Below, in pieces: positions 35,821-47,898 of a DNA stretch of 64,000 nt (positions are counted from its first letter, which is position 1; each line of letters starts with the position of its first letter). Both the position numbers and the translations under genes were made by a program. The DNA is taken from positions 973,001 through 1,037,000 of the forward strand of contig NC_134684.1 in assembly GCF_024713945.1 (NCBI RefSeq). The letters are read 5' to 3'. The DNA is from Dermatophagoides farinae. Lineage: Eukaryota > Arthropoda > Arachnida > Sarcoptiformes > Pyroglyphidae. The notes beneath the pieces are model-generated. The model saw only the letters and a list, made by a program, of their open reading frames with translations, did not search any database and was not told the DNA's origin.

Positions 35821-36858
35821 ATGGGAAAAGATTATTACGAAATATTGGGTATCTCGAAAAAAGCTACCGAAGATGAGATTAAAAAAGCATATCGTATTAT
35901 GGCTTTAAAATATCATCCAGATAAGAATAAATCACCTGAAGCTGAAGAAAAATTCAAATTGATCGCCGAAGCGTATGAAGTATTATCCGATAAAAAGAAA
36001 CGAGATATCTATGATCAATTTGGCGAAGAAGGTCTTTCCGGTAATATTCCACCGAACGGTGCCGGTATGGGTGGTTTTGGTCCTGGTGGTGGATCGTATA
36101 AATTCTCATTTCATGGCGATCCAAGACAAACATTCGCTCAATTTTTTGGCACTGATAATCCATTTGAAATGTTTTTCGGTAATATGGGCGGTGTTGGTGG
36201 TGGTCCTGGAACAGGCGGTATTCATATCGATCCTCATCACGGTATGGATACAGATACTTATAGTTTCACCAGTGGTTTTGGCGGCAATACCGATCGCATT
36301 CCAAAGAAAGCGAAAAAACAAGATCCACCAATCGAACATAATCTAAATGTTTCATTGGAAGAAGTATTGAAAGGATGTGTGAAGAAAATGAAAATCATAC
36401 GTAAAGTTCCTGGTGTTGGTGGTACCGTGCTTAAAGAAGATAAAGTGTTAACCATTAATGTTAAACCTGGATGGAAAGCCGGAACAAAAATTACTTTCCC
36501 TCGTGAAGGTGATCAAAACCCAGGTACAATACCATCGGATATTGTTTTCATCATACAGGATAAACCACACAAAACATTTAAACGTGAAGGTGCAGATGTA
36601 TTATATACGGCCAAAGTATCATTGAAAGATGCATTAACTGGCTGTCGTATAATGATACCGACACTGAGTTCTGAAGAGTTTCCATTACGTATGAATGATG
36701 TGATCACACCACATACTATACGACGGATTTCCGGACGTGGTTTACCATATCCAAAAGAACCAACAAAACGTGGTGATCTGATTGTTCGATTCGATATTCA
36801 ATTTCCAACATCATTATCTAGCGATCAAAAACGAGCCATTGCTGATTTGTTACCATAA
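35821..36858 (+). CDS. DnaJ-1: DnaJ/HSP40 class B co-chaperone (DNAJB1/4-like)
   Basis: This J-domain protein stimulates HSP70 ATPase and delivers unfolded clients. It is a single exon of 345 residues. The J domain occupies residues 1-70, with [20 protein letters not shown] and the essential HPD in YHPDKNKS. A Gly/Phe-rich linker follows ([22 protein letters not shown]). Two beta-barrel client domains come next, with [19 protein letters not shown] and [12 protein letters not shown]-type sequence ([18 protein letters not shown]). The C-terminus [12 protein letters not shown] is a dimerisation region. No zinc-finger cysteine cluster is present, so it is class B. Lack of introns is common in heat-shock genes. 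AATAAA lies at 37055-37060. Confidence 0.96.
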   Translation: MGKDYYEILGISKKATEDEIKKAYRIMALKYHPDKNKSPEAEEKFKLIAEAYEVLSDKKKRDIYDQFGEEGLSGNIPPNGAGMGGFGPGGGSYKFSFHGDPRQTFAQFFGTDNPFEMFFGNMGGVGGGPGTGGIHIDPHHGMDTDTYSFTSGFGGNTDRIPKKAKKQDPPIEHNLNVSLEEVLKGCVKKMKIIRKVPGVGGTVLKEDKVLTINVKPGWKAGTKITFPREGDQNPGTIPSDIVFIIQDKPHKTFKREGADVLYTAKVSLKDALTGCRIMIPTLSSEEFPLRMNDVITPHTIRRISGRGLPYPKEPTKRGDLIVRFDIQFPTSLSSDQKRAIADLLP

Positions 36859-37418
36859 TAATAATAATGATTGATAATTTATTATTTAAAAAATGAAAAA
36901 AAAAATTAGGCTGCTGTACAGAATAATAACGAATTTTCTATCCTCTATATGTGTGTGTGTGTGTGTTTGTGTATCTGATACTTTGTCCTTTCTATCTTAT
37001 TTCCAATAATTTCAGTGTTATCCATTTTTTTTTTCTCTACCTACTTTTACTGTAAATAAATATAAATCTTAATTATCCAAAATTTTGAATTCAATTTTGA
37101 TTTTCTTGAATATTTTACCATTTGGAATATCTAATAATAATTACATTCGCCAGGTGGCGACACAATACAAAGCTTTGAAATTTCGGGAATGTTCCGGAAA
37201 TTTTTTTCTGTATGAACAACAACAACGAAAAAAAAAACTTTCCAACAAATTTATCTGACTTTAAGCTGATGATGCATGCATGCATGAATGTATACGTGTT
37301 CTCTTTTTCATTGCTCAATCGAGTTTGTAGAAAAAACACCGCTGACGTTTACAATTTGTTTTCATTTCCTTTTAAAAAATCGGTATAAATTAATCAGTGA
37401 TCATTCTTTTCGAATAAA
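36859..37418. other. Spacer between DNAJ and SEC61G
   Basis: The spacer contains the DNAJ 3' UTR with (TG)n near 36950-36965 and AATAAA at 37055-37060, then a short presumed SEC61G promoter. No gene was seen. Confidence 0.65.
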
Positions 37419-37760
<342 letters not shown>

Positions 37761-37917
37761 AGCCAAATGCAAACTTGGGAAAACAAACTCGGTATATGGC
37801 GATTGTTCATCGTTTAGAAAAAAAAACTTTGCATCATTTTTTTTAATCAAATCATCAAATATATGATTATAATTACAATTACAATAATAATAATAAATTC
37901 ATTTGAATTTTGATTAA

Positions 37918-38652
37918 TTATTTATCTTTTTTGGCTAAATTTTTTCGGATAAATTTATTGGTATTTTCCCAATAATAGAACATTTGTAACACCAGAATCA
38001 GATTGATTATTGATGAAAGTGAGTAACCAACAATAATCAATTGATCACCAGTTTCTTGAATCGATGTCATGATTCTTGTTGTTGATCCAATAAATATTAG
38101 AATGATTGTCACCGCTGAAAGATTGCCCGTATGTCCATTACGGAAATTTGACCCGGCTTGTACTAATTTACTGGATATTATCAATGGCAAAGCGGCAGCT
38201 TGACCCATCCATAATATTTTCATTGGAACATGGCCAGACATTAATATGGCAAATGTTGATGTGAATACAATCATGAACAGGAATGCTTGACCTTTATTTA
38301 TGTCATAATAGATGATCAAAAAGGCAATGAATGATGTCATGAATAATATGAATAATGCTTCACCCCAAGCACTGAATGGAAAACCATTTGCGAATGCATA
38401 TGAAGATGAAAATGTTAATGCAAGAATTTCGAGCACAACAGCCGAAAGGCTGACACCTAAACCACTTTTTGCTGACAATAATTTCAACAATTGTGGCAAT
38501 TTAACCATTGTCGAACCGAATATGATTCCATAACCAAGCGATTTTATCATGATCAATTTAAAACATTCTGGTTCGATTATGAATTCACGTAAAATTCGAT
38601 GACAACATCTGGATGGATAAAGTAGCTGACAAAGGCCGGTAATTTGTTCCAT
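37918..38652 (-). CDS. MPDU1: Mannose-P-dolichol utilization defect 1 protein (MPDU1)
   Basis: This PQ-loop membrane protein of the ER is needed for use of dolichol-P-mannose and dolichol-P-glucose in N-glycan and GPI synthesis. It is a single exon of 244 residues from the ATG at 38650-38652, close to the human 247. An upstream in-frame ATG at 38709 would add 19 unlikely residues. Features are LREFIIEPECFKLIMIKSLG, the PQ motif VKLPQLLKLLSAKSGLGVSL, several TM segments and SGHVPMKILWMGQAAALPLI. The tail is Lys-rich (KNLAKKDK), consistent with ER retrieval. It is convergent with SEC61G, another ER protein gene. Confidence 0.95.
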   Translation of the reverse strand: MEQITGLCQLLYPSRCCHRILREFIIEPECFKLIMIKSLGYGIIFGSTMVKLPQLLKLLSAKSGLGVSLSAVVLEILALTFSSSYAFANGFPFSAWGEALFILFMTSFIAFLIIYYDINKGQAFLFMIVFTSTFAILMSGHVPMKILWMGQAAALPLIISSKLVQAGSNFRNGHTGNLSAVTIILIFIGSTTRIMTSIQETGDQLIIVGYSLSSIINLILVLQMFYYWENTNKFIRKNLAKKDK

Positions 38653-39700
38653 GATCAATATACGATGGATTTTTTTTATTGTACCCGAATGAGAAGAAAA
38701 AAACAACACCGATTTTTCTTTTGCTTATCTATAAACACCGATTTGATAATAATTTGTGGAAGCTTTGTATATTTCGACAATAGATGTCACTATTTTGACC
38801 GATTCGAATGATTAGAATTTCAATAAAAAAAAAAAAATTTTCCATTTCATTTTCACAATAATCAATTTTATTCAATCAGAATGTGATTTATTATTGAAGT
38901 TAATCATCATCATCTTGATGAAATTCATGTATATGATACAGAAAAAAAAATTTTTTTTTTTACTGTGCGCGTATCTCTTTTATTACATTCACGATTCATA
39001 TCGATTCATCATGTACACAGCGAAAAACAAAAAAAAAATGATGATGATGATGATGACGACGACAAAAAAAACAATTAGATGGTGGATAAGGAATTACAGC
39101 AAAAGAAATGCACAATTAAAAAAAAATTTTCGTGTTTGTTTTTTTTGTCGTTTGTTTTGATCACAATGATTTTTGTTTTGTTTTTTGTTTCTTCCGTATA
39201 TAAAAAAAAATTACACATACATTGTGTCAGTGTCAGCGTGTCAAATTTCATCATTATTCAATAATCAATCAATCGAGAAATGAGATGATTTTCGGTTGAT
39301 AAGTTTAAAAAAAAATTTTTTTAATTTATATTACCATAAACATGGAATATCACCAATTTGATGAGATTTGATTTGTTCGAATTCCAATTTCGAATCGATT
39401 CATTGATATTTGATCACTGTGTGTGTGTGTGTGTGTGTGTGTATGTGAGTGGGTGGATGTATGTGATCTCAAAATTCTTCTGACACATTATTAATGGGTA
39501 AGTTTGTTTTTTTTCTGTTTTGGAAATTTGAACATTTGATTTTTGTACGCTGCGACAAATGACATGAAAATAAAAATAAAAAATCAATATAAAATAAGTT
39601 ATATAATACAAAAAATCTCATACTTTTTTTTGGGATAATCTAAAATTGATTATGGCTTTTTTTTATCTTTTGTTGATGTTCATCATCATCATCATCATCA
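38653..39700. other. Intergenic region MPDU1 / TIA1, with (TG)n
   Basis: This is A/T-rich DNA with a (GAT/GAC)n stretch near 39040-39062 and a (TG)n microsatellite at about 39418-39442. It includes the TIA1 3' UTR and the MPDU1 promoter. No gene was seen. Confidence 0.65.
39418..39442. repeat. (TG)n microsatellite
   Basis: An uninterrupted TG run of about 25 bp lies in the 3' region of TIA1. It would read as CA repeats in the TIA1 transcript sense if it falls within the 3' UTR. Confidence 0.85.
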
Positions 39701-41497
39701 TCATTGAGCCTGATATCCTTGAATTGTTGGATAACCAGAAGCTGCTGCTGCTGCCGCCGCCGCTGCTGCTCCAGATAATTGTACTGATGTTGAATTATTG
39801 GTCAATGTACCTGCTGTTGTCCAACCAGCCGATATTGGTATGGCCATTTGTGATGAATTAAAACCAGCAGTTGCTGCACTAGGTGTTTGACCGGCTGCTG
39901 CTGCTGCTGCCATTGAAGAATAATATTGATGATTATATGGATATTGTAGACCGGTAGCATTAGTTTGGACGGTGGTATATTGGTTCTGATGATGTGGATG
40001 CGGATGATGATGATGATGATTACTTCCAGCAGATGGTTGTTGAGTTGCAGATATTGTTTGTGGATGACCACCGTGAATAGCAGCGGCAGCTTGAAACGCT
40101 GTCGGTTGATACCAATATGACAATTGTTGCTGATGATGATGTCCGTATGGATATATCAAAGGCGTTGATGCAGCTGCAGCGGCTAAATTTGCTTGTACAG
40201 CTGCTGCTACCGCCGCAGCATTTAAATTGGTCGAATTTGTGGCCGACATTCCCATCATTGTCATGGATGTATTATTGTCATTCGATTCTTTACCCCATGA
40301 ACATTTCACCGTTTGTCCTAAAATTTCTTGATTATTCATTATAACGATTGCATTTGTAGCTGCTTCTTTACAGGTAAACTTAATGAATGCATAGCCTTTA
40401 TCTTTGAAAACACGAATCTCTTGAATCGTACCAAAACGACAAAATGTTTTTTGCATCAATTCTTCGGTTAAACCGTTGTTTATACCACCACAATAAACGG
40501 TACAATTTGTTATACTAGATGAATTGAAAACTTCATCATATTTCATTGTACGATTATTGACATTCGGTCCTATCACCAAATTATTATCATTACCGCTAAT
40601 ACTAGCAATACTACCAATTCCACTTCCACTAGCACATCCTTTTAATGAAGACATTTTTCTAGTTGCCCAATTTGTGCGTATAGGACGATGGCCTAACCAT
40701 TGGCCATTCATACCGGCAATAGCATTTTCAGCATCTTGTTTTTTAACAAACGAAACGAATCCATAACCTTTGGATTTTAATGTATGTGAATCACGAACAA
40801 CACGACAATCTGATATTTCGCCAAATACAACGAATGCTTCACGTAATTGTTGTGTTTCAATTTCAGGACTAAGATCACCAACAAATATATGAAAATGTCT
40901 TGATGTATCAGCTTTTTGGCCACCACTAGCACCACCACTACTATTTGAAGCCCAATTAACTTTTATTTCACGATCTAAACATAATCTTTTGTTCATTGTT
41001 GCAATGGCTGTAGCTGCAGACGTATGATCATCATAATCGATAAAACAATAAAGATCATTTTGATTATCGGTAATCAATTTTAATCCAACAATATGGCCAT
41101 ATGGTGAAAATAATGTATGTATAAAATTTTCATTAATCGATGGATCTAGATTACCAACATATAATGTTCGTGGATTTTCCGTTATACCGGTGGCTATCGT
41201 TGCAATATTGGCCGATGCCACCGTTGTAGTCTGGCCATTATTATTATTATTATTATTATTATTGTTATTAGAATTAGAATTAGAATTAATATTATTGCCG
41301 CTTGTTTGATGCATTAATGATGTATTTTGTTGATGTTGATGATTATAATAATAATGAAAATTATGATCGTAATAATGTTGATTATGATGATGATTTTGAT
41401 GATGAAAGGACGAATTATTATCATTGAGCGATTGTTTATCATCAACAATTAATGTTGTATTCGTATCGTTTTTCGTATACGAATTAGATGAATCCAT
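39701..41497 (-). CDS. TIA1: TIA1/TIAR-family RNA-binding protein (Rox8-like)
   Basis: This is a nuclear/cytoplasmic U-rich RNA binder that regulates splicing and stress-granule translation. It is a single exon of 598 residues, longer than human TIA1 (386). The N-terminal 105 residues are His/Asn-rich low complexity. RRM1 spans about 110-185 (TLYVGNLD, DLYCFIDYDD). RRM2 spans about 201-280 (HFHIFVGDLS, KSKGYGFVSF, QWLGHRPIRTNWATRK). RRM3 spans about 331-405 (NCTVYCGGIN, DKGYAFIKFT, VKCSWGKES). The C-terminal part is an Ala/Gln/His-rich prion-like region, as in the family. RNP motifs look intact. A TIA1 gene without introns is unusual and may reflect an ancient retrocopy or intron loss. Confidence 0.95.
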   Translation of the reverse strand: MDSSNSYTKNDTNTTLIVDDKQSLNDNNSSFHHQNHHHNQHYYDHNFHYYYNHQHQQNTSLMHQTSGNNINSNSNSNNNNNNNNNNNGQTTTVASANIATIATGITENPRTLYVGNLDPSINENFIHTLFSPYGHIVGLKLITDNQNDLYCFIDYDDHTSAATAIATMNKRLCLDREIKVNWASNSSGGASGGQKADTSRHFHIFVGDLSPEIETQQLREAFVVFGEISDCRVVRDSHTLKSKGYGFVSFVKKQDAENAIAGMNGQWLGHRPIRTNWATRKMSSLKGCASGSGIGSIASISGNDNNLVIGPNVNNRTMKYDEVFNSSSITNCTVYCGGINNGLTEELMQKTFCRFGTIQEIRVFKDKGYAFIKFTCKEAATNAIVIMNNQEILGQTVKCSWGKESNDNNTSMTMMGMSATNSTNLNAAAVAAAVQANLAAAAASTPLIYPYGHHHQQQLSYWYQPTAFQAAAAIHGGHPQTISATQQPSAGSNHHHHHPHPHHQNQYTTVQTNATGLQYPYNHQYYSSMAAAAAAGQTPSAATAGFNSSQMAIPISAGWTTAGTLTNNSTSVQLSGAAAAAAAAAASGYPTIQGYQAQ

Positions 41498-44029
41498 TCA
41501 ATCAAAAAAAAAAAAATTAAAAAAAAAAATCAGAGTGATGAAGAAAAAAAAACAAAATTAAATCACAACAGCCAACAGATGATTACCACCATTACAACAA
41601 CAACAACAACAACAACAATACGAAACAGAACTGTACGAAATCAATCAAACAAAGAAAAAAAAAACCTGTGGATAAAATTTATAGAAAAAAAATCAATAAA
41701 AATAATCAAAATCACAATCAATCAATGGACACTAACCATGTGTATCATGAACAAAGAAAATCGAATGTGTCTATAGATGATGTTTTTTCTTGTGGTTCAT
41801 TCACGTTGCATATATATATATATTCAGAATATTGGCGACGAAAACAACAACAAACAAAAACTAAATGAATGAATCAAAACAAAAAAAAAGAAACGAAACA
41901 AAACCAAAAAAAAGTACCAAAGAATTAACAAGAAAATTTAGTTTCAAAAACTTTTTGTTTTGTTAATTAATGATGATAATGTTTTTCTTCGCCACTCAAA
42001 AAAAGCAAGATTAACTCCAAAAAAAAGACATACACACACAAAAACACAACACATGAGCACGAAAAAAAAAAAATTACCAAATCCAGCCAGTACGTAGCAG
42101 CGGTGAATATAGAGAGAGAGAGAGAGAACAGTCGTAACTCGCTTGAATCATCATCATCATCAGCTCCAATATATAAAACATACACAGAGAGAAATACAAC
42201 ATACAATCGACGACCGCGACCACGACCGACCAAACCAAACCAAACCAACTTATGTTATCTTGTTTTTTTTTGGTGTTTCTCTTTTTTTTTTGATATAATT
42301 TGCTTCGACGCCGTAGAAGAGAATCTATTTGGATGAACTCGTGGACGACGCTTACAGACTGGGAAAAAAATATTTTCATTGAATGGAAAATTCTTGGTGG
42401 ATAATGTGCGTCTGTATGTTGTGTGTGTGTGTGAAGTAAATCCATCTGAGAAAGCCAGACAAGCTTTATAGTTATTTTTTTCTTTTTTTGGATGATGAGG
42501 ATGATGATGGTCATCATGGTTGATTAAAGGGGAGAAAGTATTTAAAAAACAAAACTTTGATGACTTGGTCTATTTGAACACACTTCCCCTCCATACTATT
42601 GCAACAAAATAAAATGTGATGATAGTGTTTTATATATTAGGTTAAAATAGTTGTATTAAATACCCTTTGATATTTAAACAAATTGTGTGTGTGATTGTGA
42701 TTCTGGTCAGTTTTTTTTCATTTGTTAACCAATTGACTTTTATCAATTTTATGAGATTCTTTCATCCTGGTCATTTGAATGTTTTATTTTTTTTTATTAT
42801 CATCACCAGCGATGGCCGTAAATTTTTATTATTTTTTTTCTCTCTTCATCTCAACAATTCATGGATCAATTCAAAATGTTCGAATAGAATGCGAATAAAT
42901 GAATGAATGAGTCACTACTTATTCTTACACAGAACAAAAAAAAGAAGAAAAAAGATTCGTATATCCGGTAAGTATAAAAAAATACCGGCTACCATTCACA
43001 TACAATTTGCAATTTGGTATTCATGCGCCGAATGATTATCCATTTCCGGTGTGGGAGGGGATCATCATCTTTTATTAAACATCATTTATTCTATTCCATT
43101 CTCTCAATTTTAAATAAGATCATAGTCCTAGACTAACAAGGATTTTATAAACCATCATGATGATGATGATGAGTAAGCGTTATTCATGTGGATTTGAAAA
43201 ATCCAGGGCGTCGGAAGCTTCAACCAAAAGGGATTGATTGGGTGGTGGTGGTGGCATGCTGCCCACACACTCACACTCACACACACGAAACGTCATATAC
43301 AATCACAATATATTGCTGTTGTTTTGTGATGAATAAGAAAAAAAAACCGCCGCCCGTTTTTATTATTGTGTTTGCTTGTGTTCCAATTGGAACATTTATA
43401 TTATTATATATATGTTATTAGACATGCCACTATCGTCTATATATACCTCTAATGGATGGATCATTTTTTTTATACCAAACGAGAAATATTTGTTGCAGCA
43501 ACAATGTTATACGATGTGATGGCATGATACAACATTGCATTAAAAAAAAAAAAAAATGTAGGATATTAAATTGCCAGGATTCATATATAAAAAATTGCTT
43601 TCTGCTGCTGCTGCTGCTGTGGCTGCAGCCATCAAAAGAGAGTTGAGCTCGAGTTGCTGATTGATTGAGATTTTTTTTTTTTTTAGTGAATAGAAACTAT
43701 GCTTTCAACATAGTTTTGTTGTTTTGTTGTTGTTGTTGTTTTTGCATTCTTTCATTCTTGAGAAAAAAAACAAAATTCTTGATGATCATCAATTCCAATT
43801 TTCAAATGGTAATGATATTGAAAGTGAAACAATTTGAATCTCAAAATTTTTGATTTTTGTTTTGGTTCAAAATAACCATACACTTTGATAAACAGTCATT
43901 GTTATTGTGAAAAAAAACTAACAACAACAACAACAAAACAGGTGATTCAAAAACAACAACAAATAATTTTCAATCGATAATGTGAAGAATATATAATCGA
44001 TGGATAAATGATCATTTTATTGGAAAAAA
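41498..44029. other. Divergent non-coding region between TIA1 and the 44-kb gene
   Basis: This is 2.5 kb of low-complexity DNA: ACA repeats near 41598-41620, (GA)n near 42110-42128, CCAAA repeats near 42228-42246, CTG repeats near 43600-43620 and GTT repeats near 43718-43740. The plus-strand frames here give low-complexity peptides only. It presumably holds both promoters and 5' UTRs. Confidence 0.6.
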
Positions 44030-47000
44030 ATGGACAGCTGCATTGCTGCTACTACTACTACTACTAATGTTGCTGATGATGGTGATGATGATAATGATGG
44101 CATAGAATCAAATCATCATTCTCATAAGATTTTATTGATTGATCAATCGACTGAAATGGATTTGAATATTCTACATCAGAAGCCACCACCACCACCACCA
44201 CCACGACCATCATCGACAACCAATACTAGTCAACAAGCTCTATCATCAGATGGAATTACATTGGTGTCCCGGTATGGATATCTATCATCTATCTAATTGG
44301 TAAGAGATAATTTTCTATTCTAATGTAAAATTTAAAAAATTCATAATTCATTTTTTTCTAGTGATAACAACAACATTTGTCGAAATACTTCTTTGAATGT
44401 TGACAGCATTAGTAATAATCAACATTCACAAATTTCATTCACATTAACATCATCCGGTTCAGCTGCTGCTAATGAAATACCAGATAATAATATTGATGAT
44501 GATTCTATCCATCGAAATCGTCATCATCATAAAATAAATCGACCAAATGAATCCGCTTCATCTGCTTCATCATCATCATCGTCATCAAAATTTTTGATCA
44601 ATAATAATACTAATAATTATGATATACATCTAGCTCAGATTGATATTGAAACATTTAAAAGTGAAGATATTCGTAAAATTCCTTTCAATCATCATCATCA
44701 TCAATCAATGATGAATGTATCGAACGATGATACCCTCAGGTAAGAAATTAATTTGAAAATTTAATCATCATAAATTTTAACATTGATAACATTTTACATT
44801 TAGAATCGTTGATTCAATTAGTTCGTTTACGAATCATCTATTACAACCACCAATACCATCGAATGATACGGCCCTATCAATAGATAGTCTAGATATAAGT
44901 ATTGATAATGATGAAATCAATTCAGAATTGATTCAAAAATGTGCCGAAAAAAATGACAAAACTAAATATAAAATTGCCATGATTGATTCACAAATGCATG
45001 GATCAAATATATCGACTAATCCGTTTCAACAATCACCATTACCAATGATAATGAATGATTCATCATTGAATCTTCAATCACCAGGTACATTGGTCAAAAT
45101 GTTCATACAGAATAAACAATTGATAAATTCCAATGAAAATTCCATGTCATCAAGTCTAATGTTTGATACGAAAAACATTAACAATAACAACAACAACAAC
45201 ATAACGAGCAATATTGATGTGCCTAGTAAATTTGATAATAATTCATTCAGATTGAATAATAATGATTATAATAATGGTGGAAATGGAAATTTGATAGCAA
45301 ATGGTTGCTTAGATAATATGGCCAATACTAGTTTAAATACAATCGATTCGAATGAATTACCATTACATGTTATTGATCTCAGTAAAAAATTACGATCATT
45401 AAATTTAAGTAGTAACAATGGTAAACAACAACAACAACAACAACAAACATCTATGATGAATAATAATAATAGCAACATTCGATATATTGGATCAACATCA
45501 TCGAATACAACATCATTTGCATCGACAACGACAACAACTTCTTCATCGGCAGCTACAAATGGTGATGTTTATAATAAACTTCGACAACGACATAATCATG
45601 ATCATAGACAAAGAATTGTTACCGCTGCTACTAATCCGTTTCTTAATATAAGTGAAACGGAAACGAATAGTAGTGGAAAAAAAACCCGATCAATGGCTAC
45701 ACAATTTCCTGATCTATTTCAAGATAAAGAAGTACAGGCATCATTTGATGATGATGATGTTGATGATGTTGATGGATCGGACGTGATAAAAGAGGCACCG
45801 GTACTTGTTTATTATCCCAATTATTCATTACCCGATCTAAGTTTTCTACAGGAAATTTTTCATCCAGAAAATCATCCTGTTTATTTATCACCTGTCAAAC
45901 ATGAACCAATCAAAACATCAACAGTACCCGAAATCAGTAGCAATGTAAAAATGCGAACACATACAAATATGTCAGCACGACGTAAATGTCGACCAAAATC
46001 CTATACTGATTATGAAACATTATTGAATCAAGATCTAAGTCATATAAAAGATTGGGATTCATTGAATTTATTATTACCAGATGATTTTCGTGAATTTATC
46101 GAACAAAATAATCTACTGAAATTGAATCAAAATTCATCATCCGAAACGGAAGAAAATCAAAGTCAATGTTATGAACGACAGTCAGCTAAAAATATTCCAA
46201 TCAAAAAGATGATGATGCCAAATAATCATCGATTATTTCAGAATGGTATCCGTATGCGACCACATTCTATGCGTCAAAATTCTATGATGAATCGTAATAA
46301 ACGATATTCATTACAGGAACATCAATATAATCATTATAATAATCATCAGAATATGTATTTCAATAATCCAAATTATAATCCGAATCGAACAACAAACGAA
46401 CAGCAACCATATCCAACGACGAATAGTAATGAATATGATATTATTAATTCATTTATGACCAGAAGTCAAACAATGCCTAATTGTCAAGCGATGGCATTCA
46501 ATGCACCACCACCACCTTCAATGATTCCAGGTTTTTCTGGAGCCTATTATCATATGCCACATCAGTTACCACCGTCATCATCAAATGCTGTTCACCATAC
46601 ACAACATCATAGTGGCCGTCATCCAATCAACTGTTATAATACATGTTGTTGTCATTCGGGTTGCCATTCACCATCGACAATGGCCACTTCATCATCACAA
46701 CAATCATCATCATCACCACATTTACAACAAAAACCACCACCAAATCTTAATTGGGAATTACTTTCATCATCAACAAGCTTTAAGAAATTGTTAACATTTC
46801 TTTCGAAATTGGATGAATATTCATCCACACATTCCTCATCGGCCGATACAGCTACAATCACTGGCAATAATAATAATAATAATGAAACGAATGCCTCGGA
46901 TGGAAATCGAAGAAACGATAATTTCAAGACGAAATCACATTTACAACGAAATGATAATCTAAGACAAACAATGAATTCTCAACAACAACAACAAAAACAA

Positions 47001-47366
47001 GCCCAAATAAAAGATGACCAACAAAATTATCCAAATTCATCAGGCAAAAATAATAATCATCATCATCATAATAAAAGTTCCAGTTCGAAAAAACATTCAA
47101 ATTCACATGGTAATAGAAAAACCACATCAGCTGCCAATGTACAGACAATGAAAAATTCATCATCGAAAATTATACTCAAACGGCCAATGATCATAAATCG
47201 ACAACATTCATCAACAGCTGTAACGTCATCATCATCATCATCTGGTATACCGATACCATCAAGACGAATATCATCAATGATACCGGTGTTGAATAAAAAT
47301 AGTCCAAATAATCATCAAACATATTCCGGTCAGAATAATAATGGAAAAAATATGTCTCGATTCTAG
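44030..47366 (+). CDS. Large Asn/Ser/His-rich protein, family not recognised
   Basis: I do not recognise this gene. Exons 44030-44271, 44362-44739 and 44804-47366 join in frame (CG|T and AG|A codons) to give about 1060 residues. Most of it is Asn, Ser, Gln and His tracts, with a PPPPPPPRPSS stretch at residues 51-60. The most conserved-looking parts are LPLHVIDLSKKLRSLNLSSN, SMATQFPDLFQDKEVQASFD, LVYYPNYSLPDLSFLQEIFH (about residue 535), SYTDYETLLNQDLSHIKDWD with LNLLLPDDFREFIEQNN (about 600-643), and LNWELLSSSTSFKKLLTFLS. There is no TM segment or signal peptide. These islands suggest a cytoplasmic or nuclear scaffold or regulator, but that is only a guess. Confidence 0.8.
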
Positions 47367-47898
47367 TCAAATACAAAACAAAAAACAAAACATAAGATTT
47401 GAAAATGAAAATAATATATAAACATTGCTTTTTTTTTCTTTGTTAAAATTACAACATGCTTACACACCAACACACACATACACTGAGAGAGAAAACAAAA
47501 TCGGAAAATTTTCAAAAATTGGTGGTTTTTGTTTTTCATCATAAACGTCGTTTCTCTATAGTGCTTTTTCCGGGATCTATTCTATATATATTTAAATGTG
47601 ACAGATAATTTTATTGTCAATGATTTGATAATTTATTTTTTTAAGTTTTTGCTTTTTTTTGAAAATTTTTTTTGTCTTGATTGATTCTTCATTTGATTAA
47701 AACAATTTTTTTTTTGACATTGTTTGTTCAAAATACAAGTTTTTTTTATTATTCGTTTCTAGATGGCGCGGAATTTAAAATTTGGTTCACAAAACAAAAC
47801 ACTAAATGAAGCAAAACACAGAAAAAAAGAAAAAATTTAAACTATTCAGATGATGATGTTTTGGTGGTAGGTGGTGGTATAGAGAGCAAGAGTAATTA
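47367..47898. other. Convergent spacer (44-kb gene / pyruvate kinase)
   Basis: This is A/T-rich DNA holding two 3' UTRs. No gene was seen. Confidence 0.65.
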
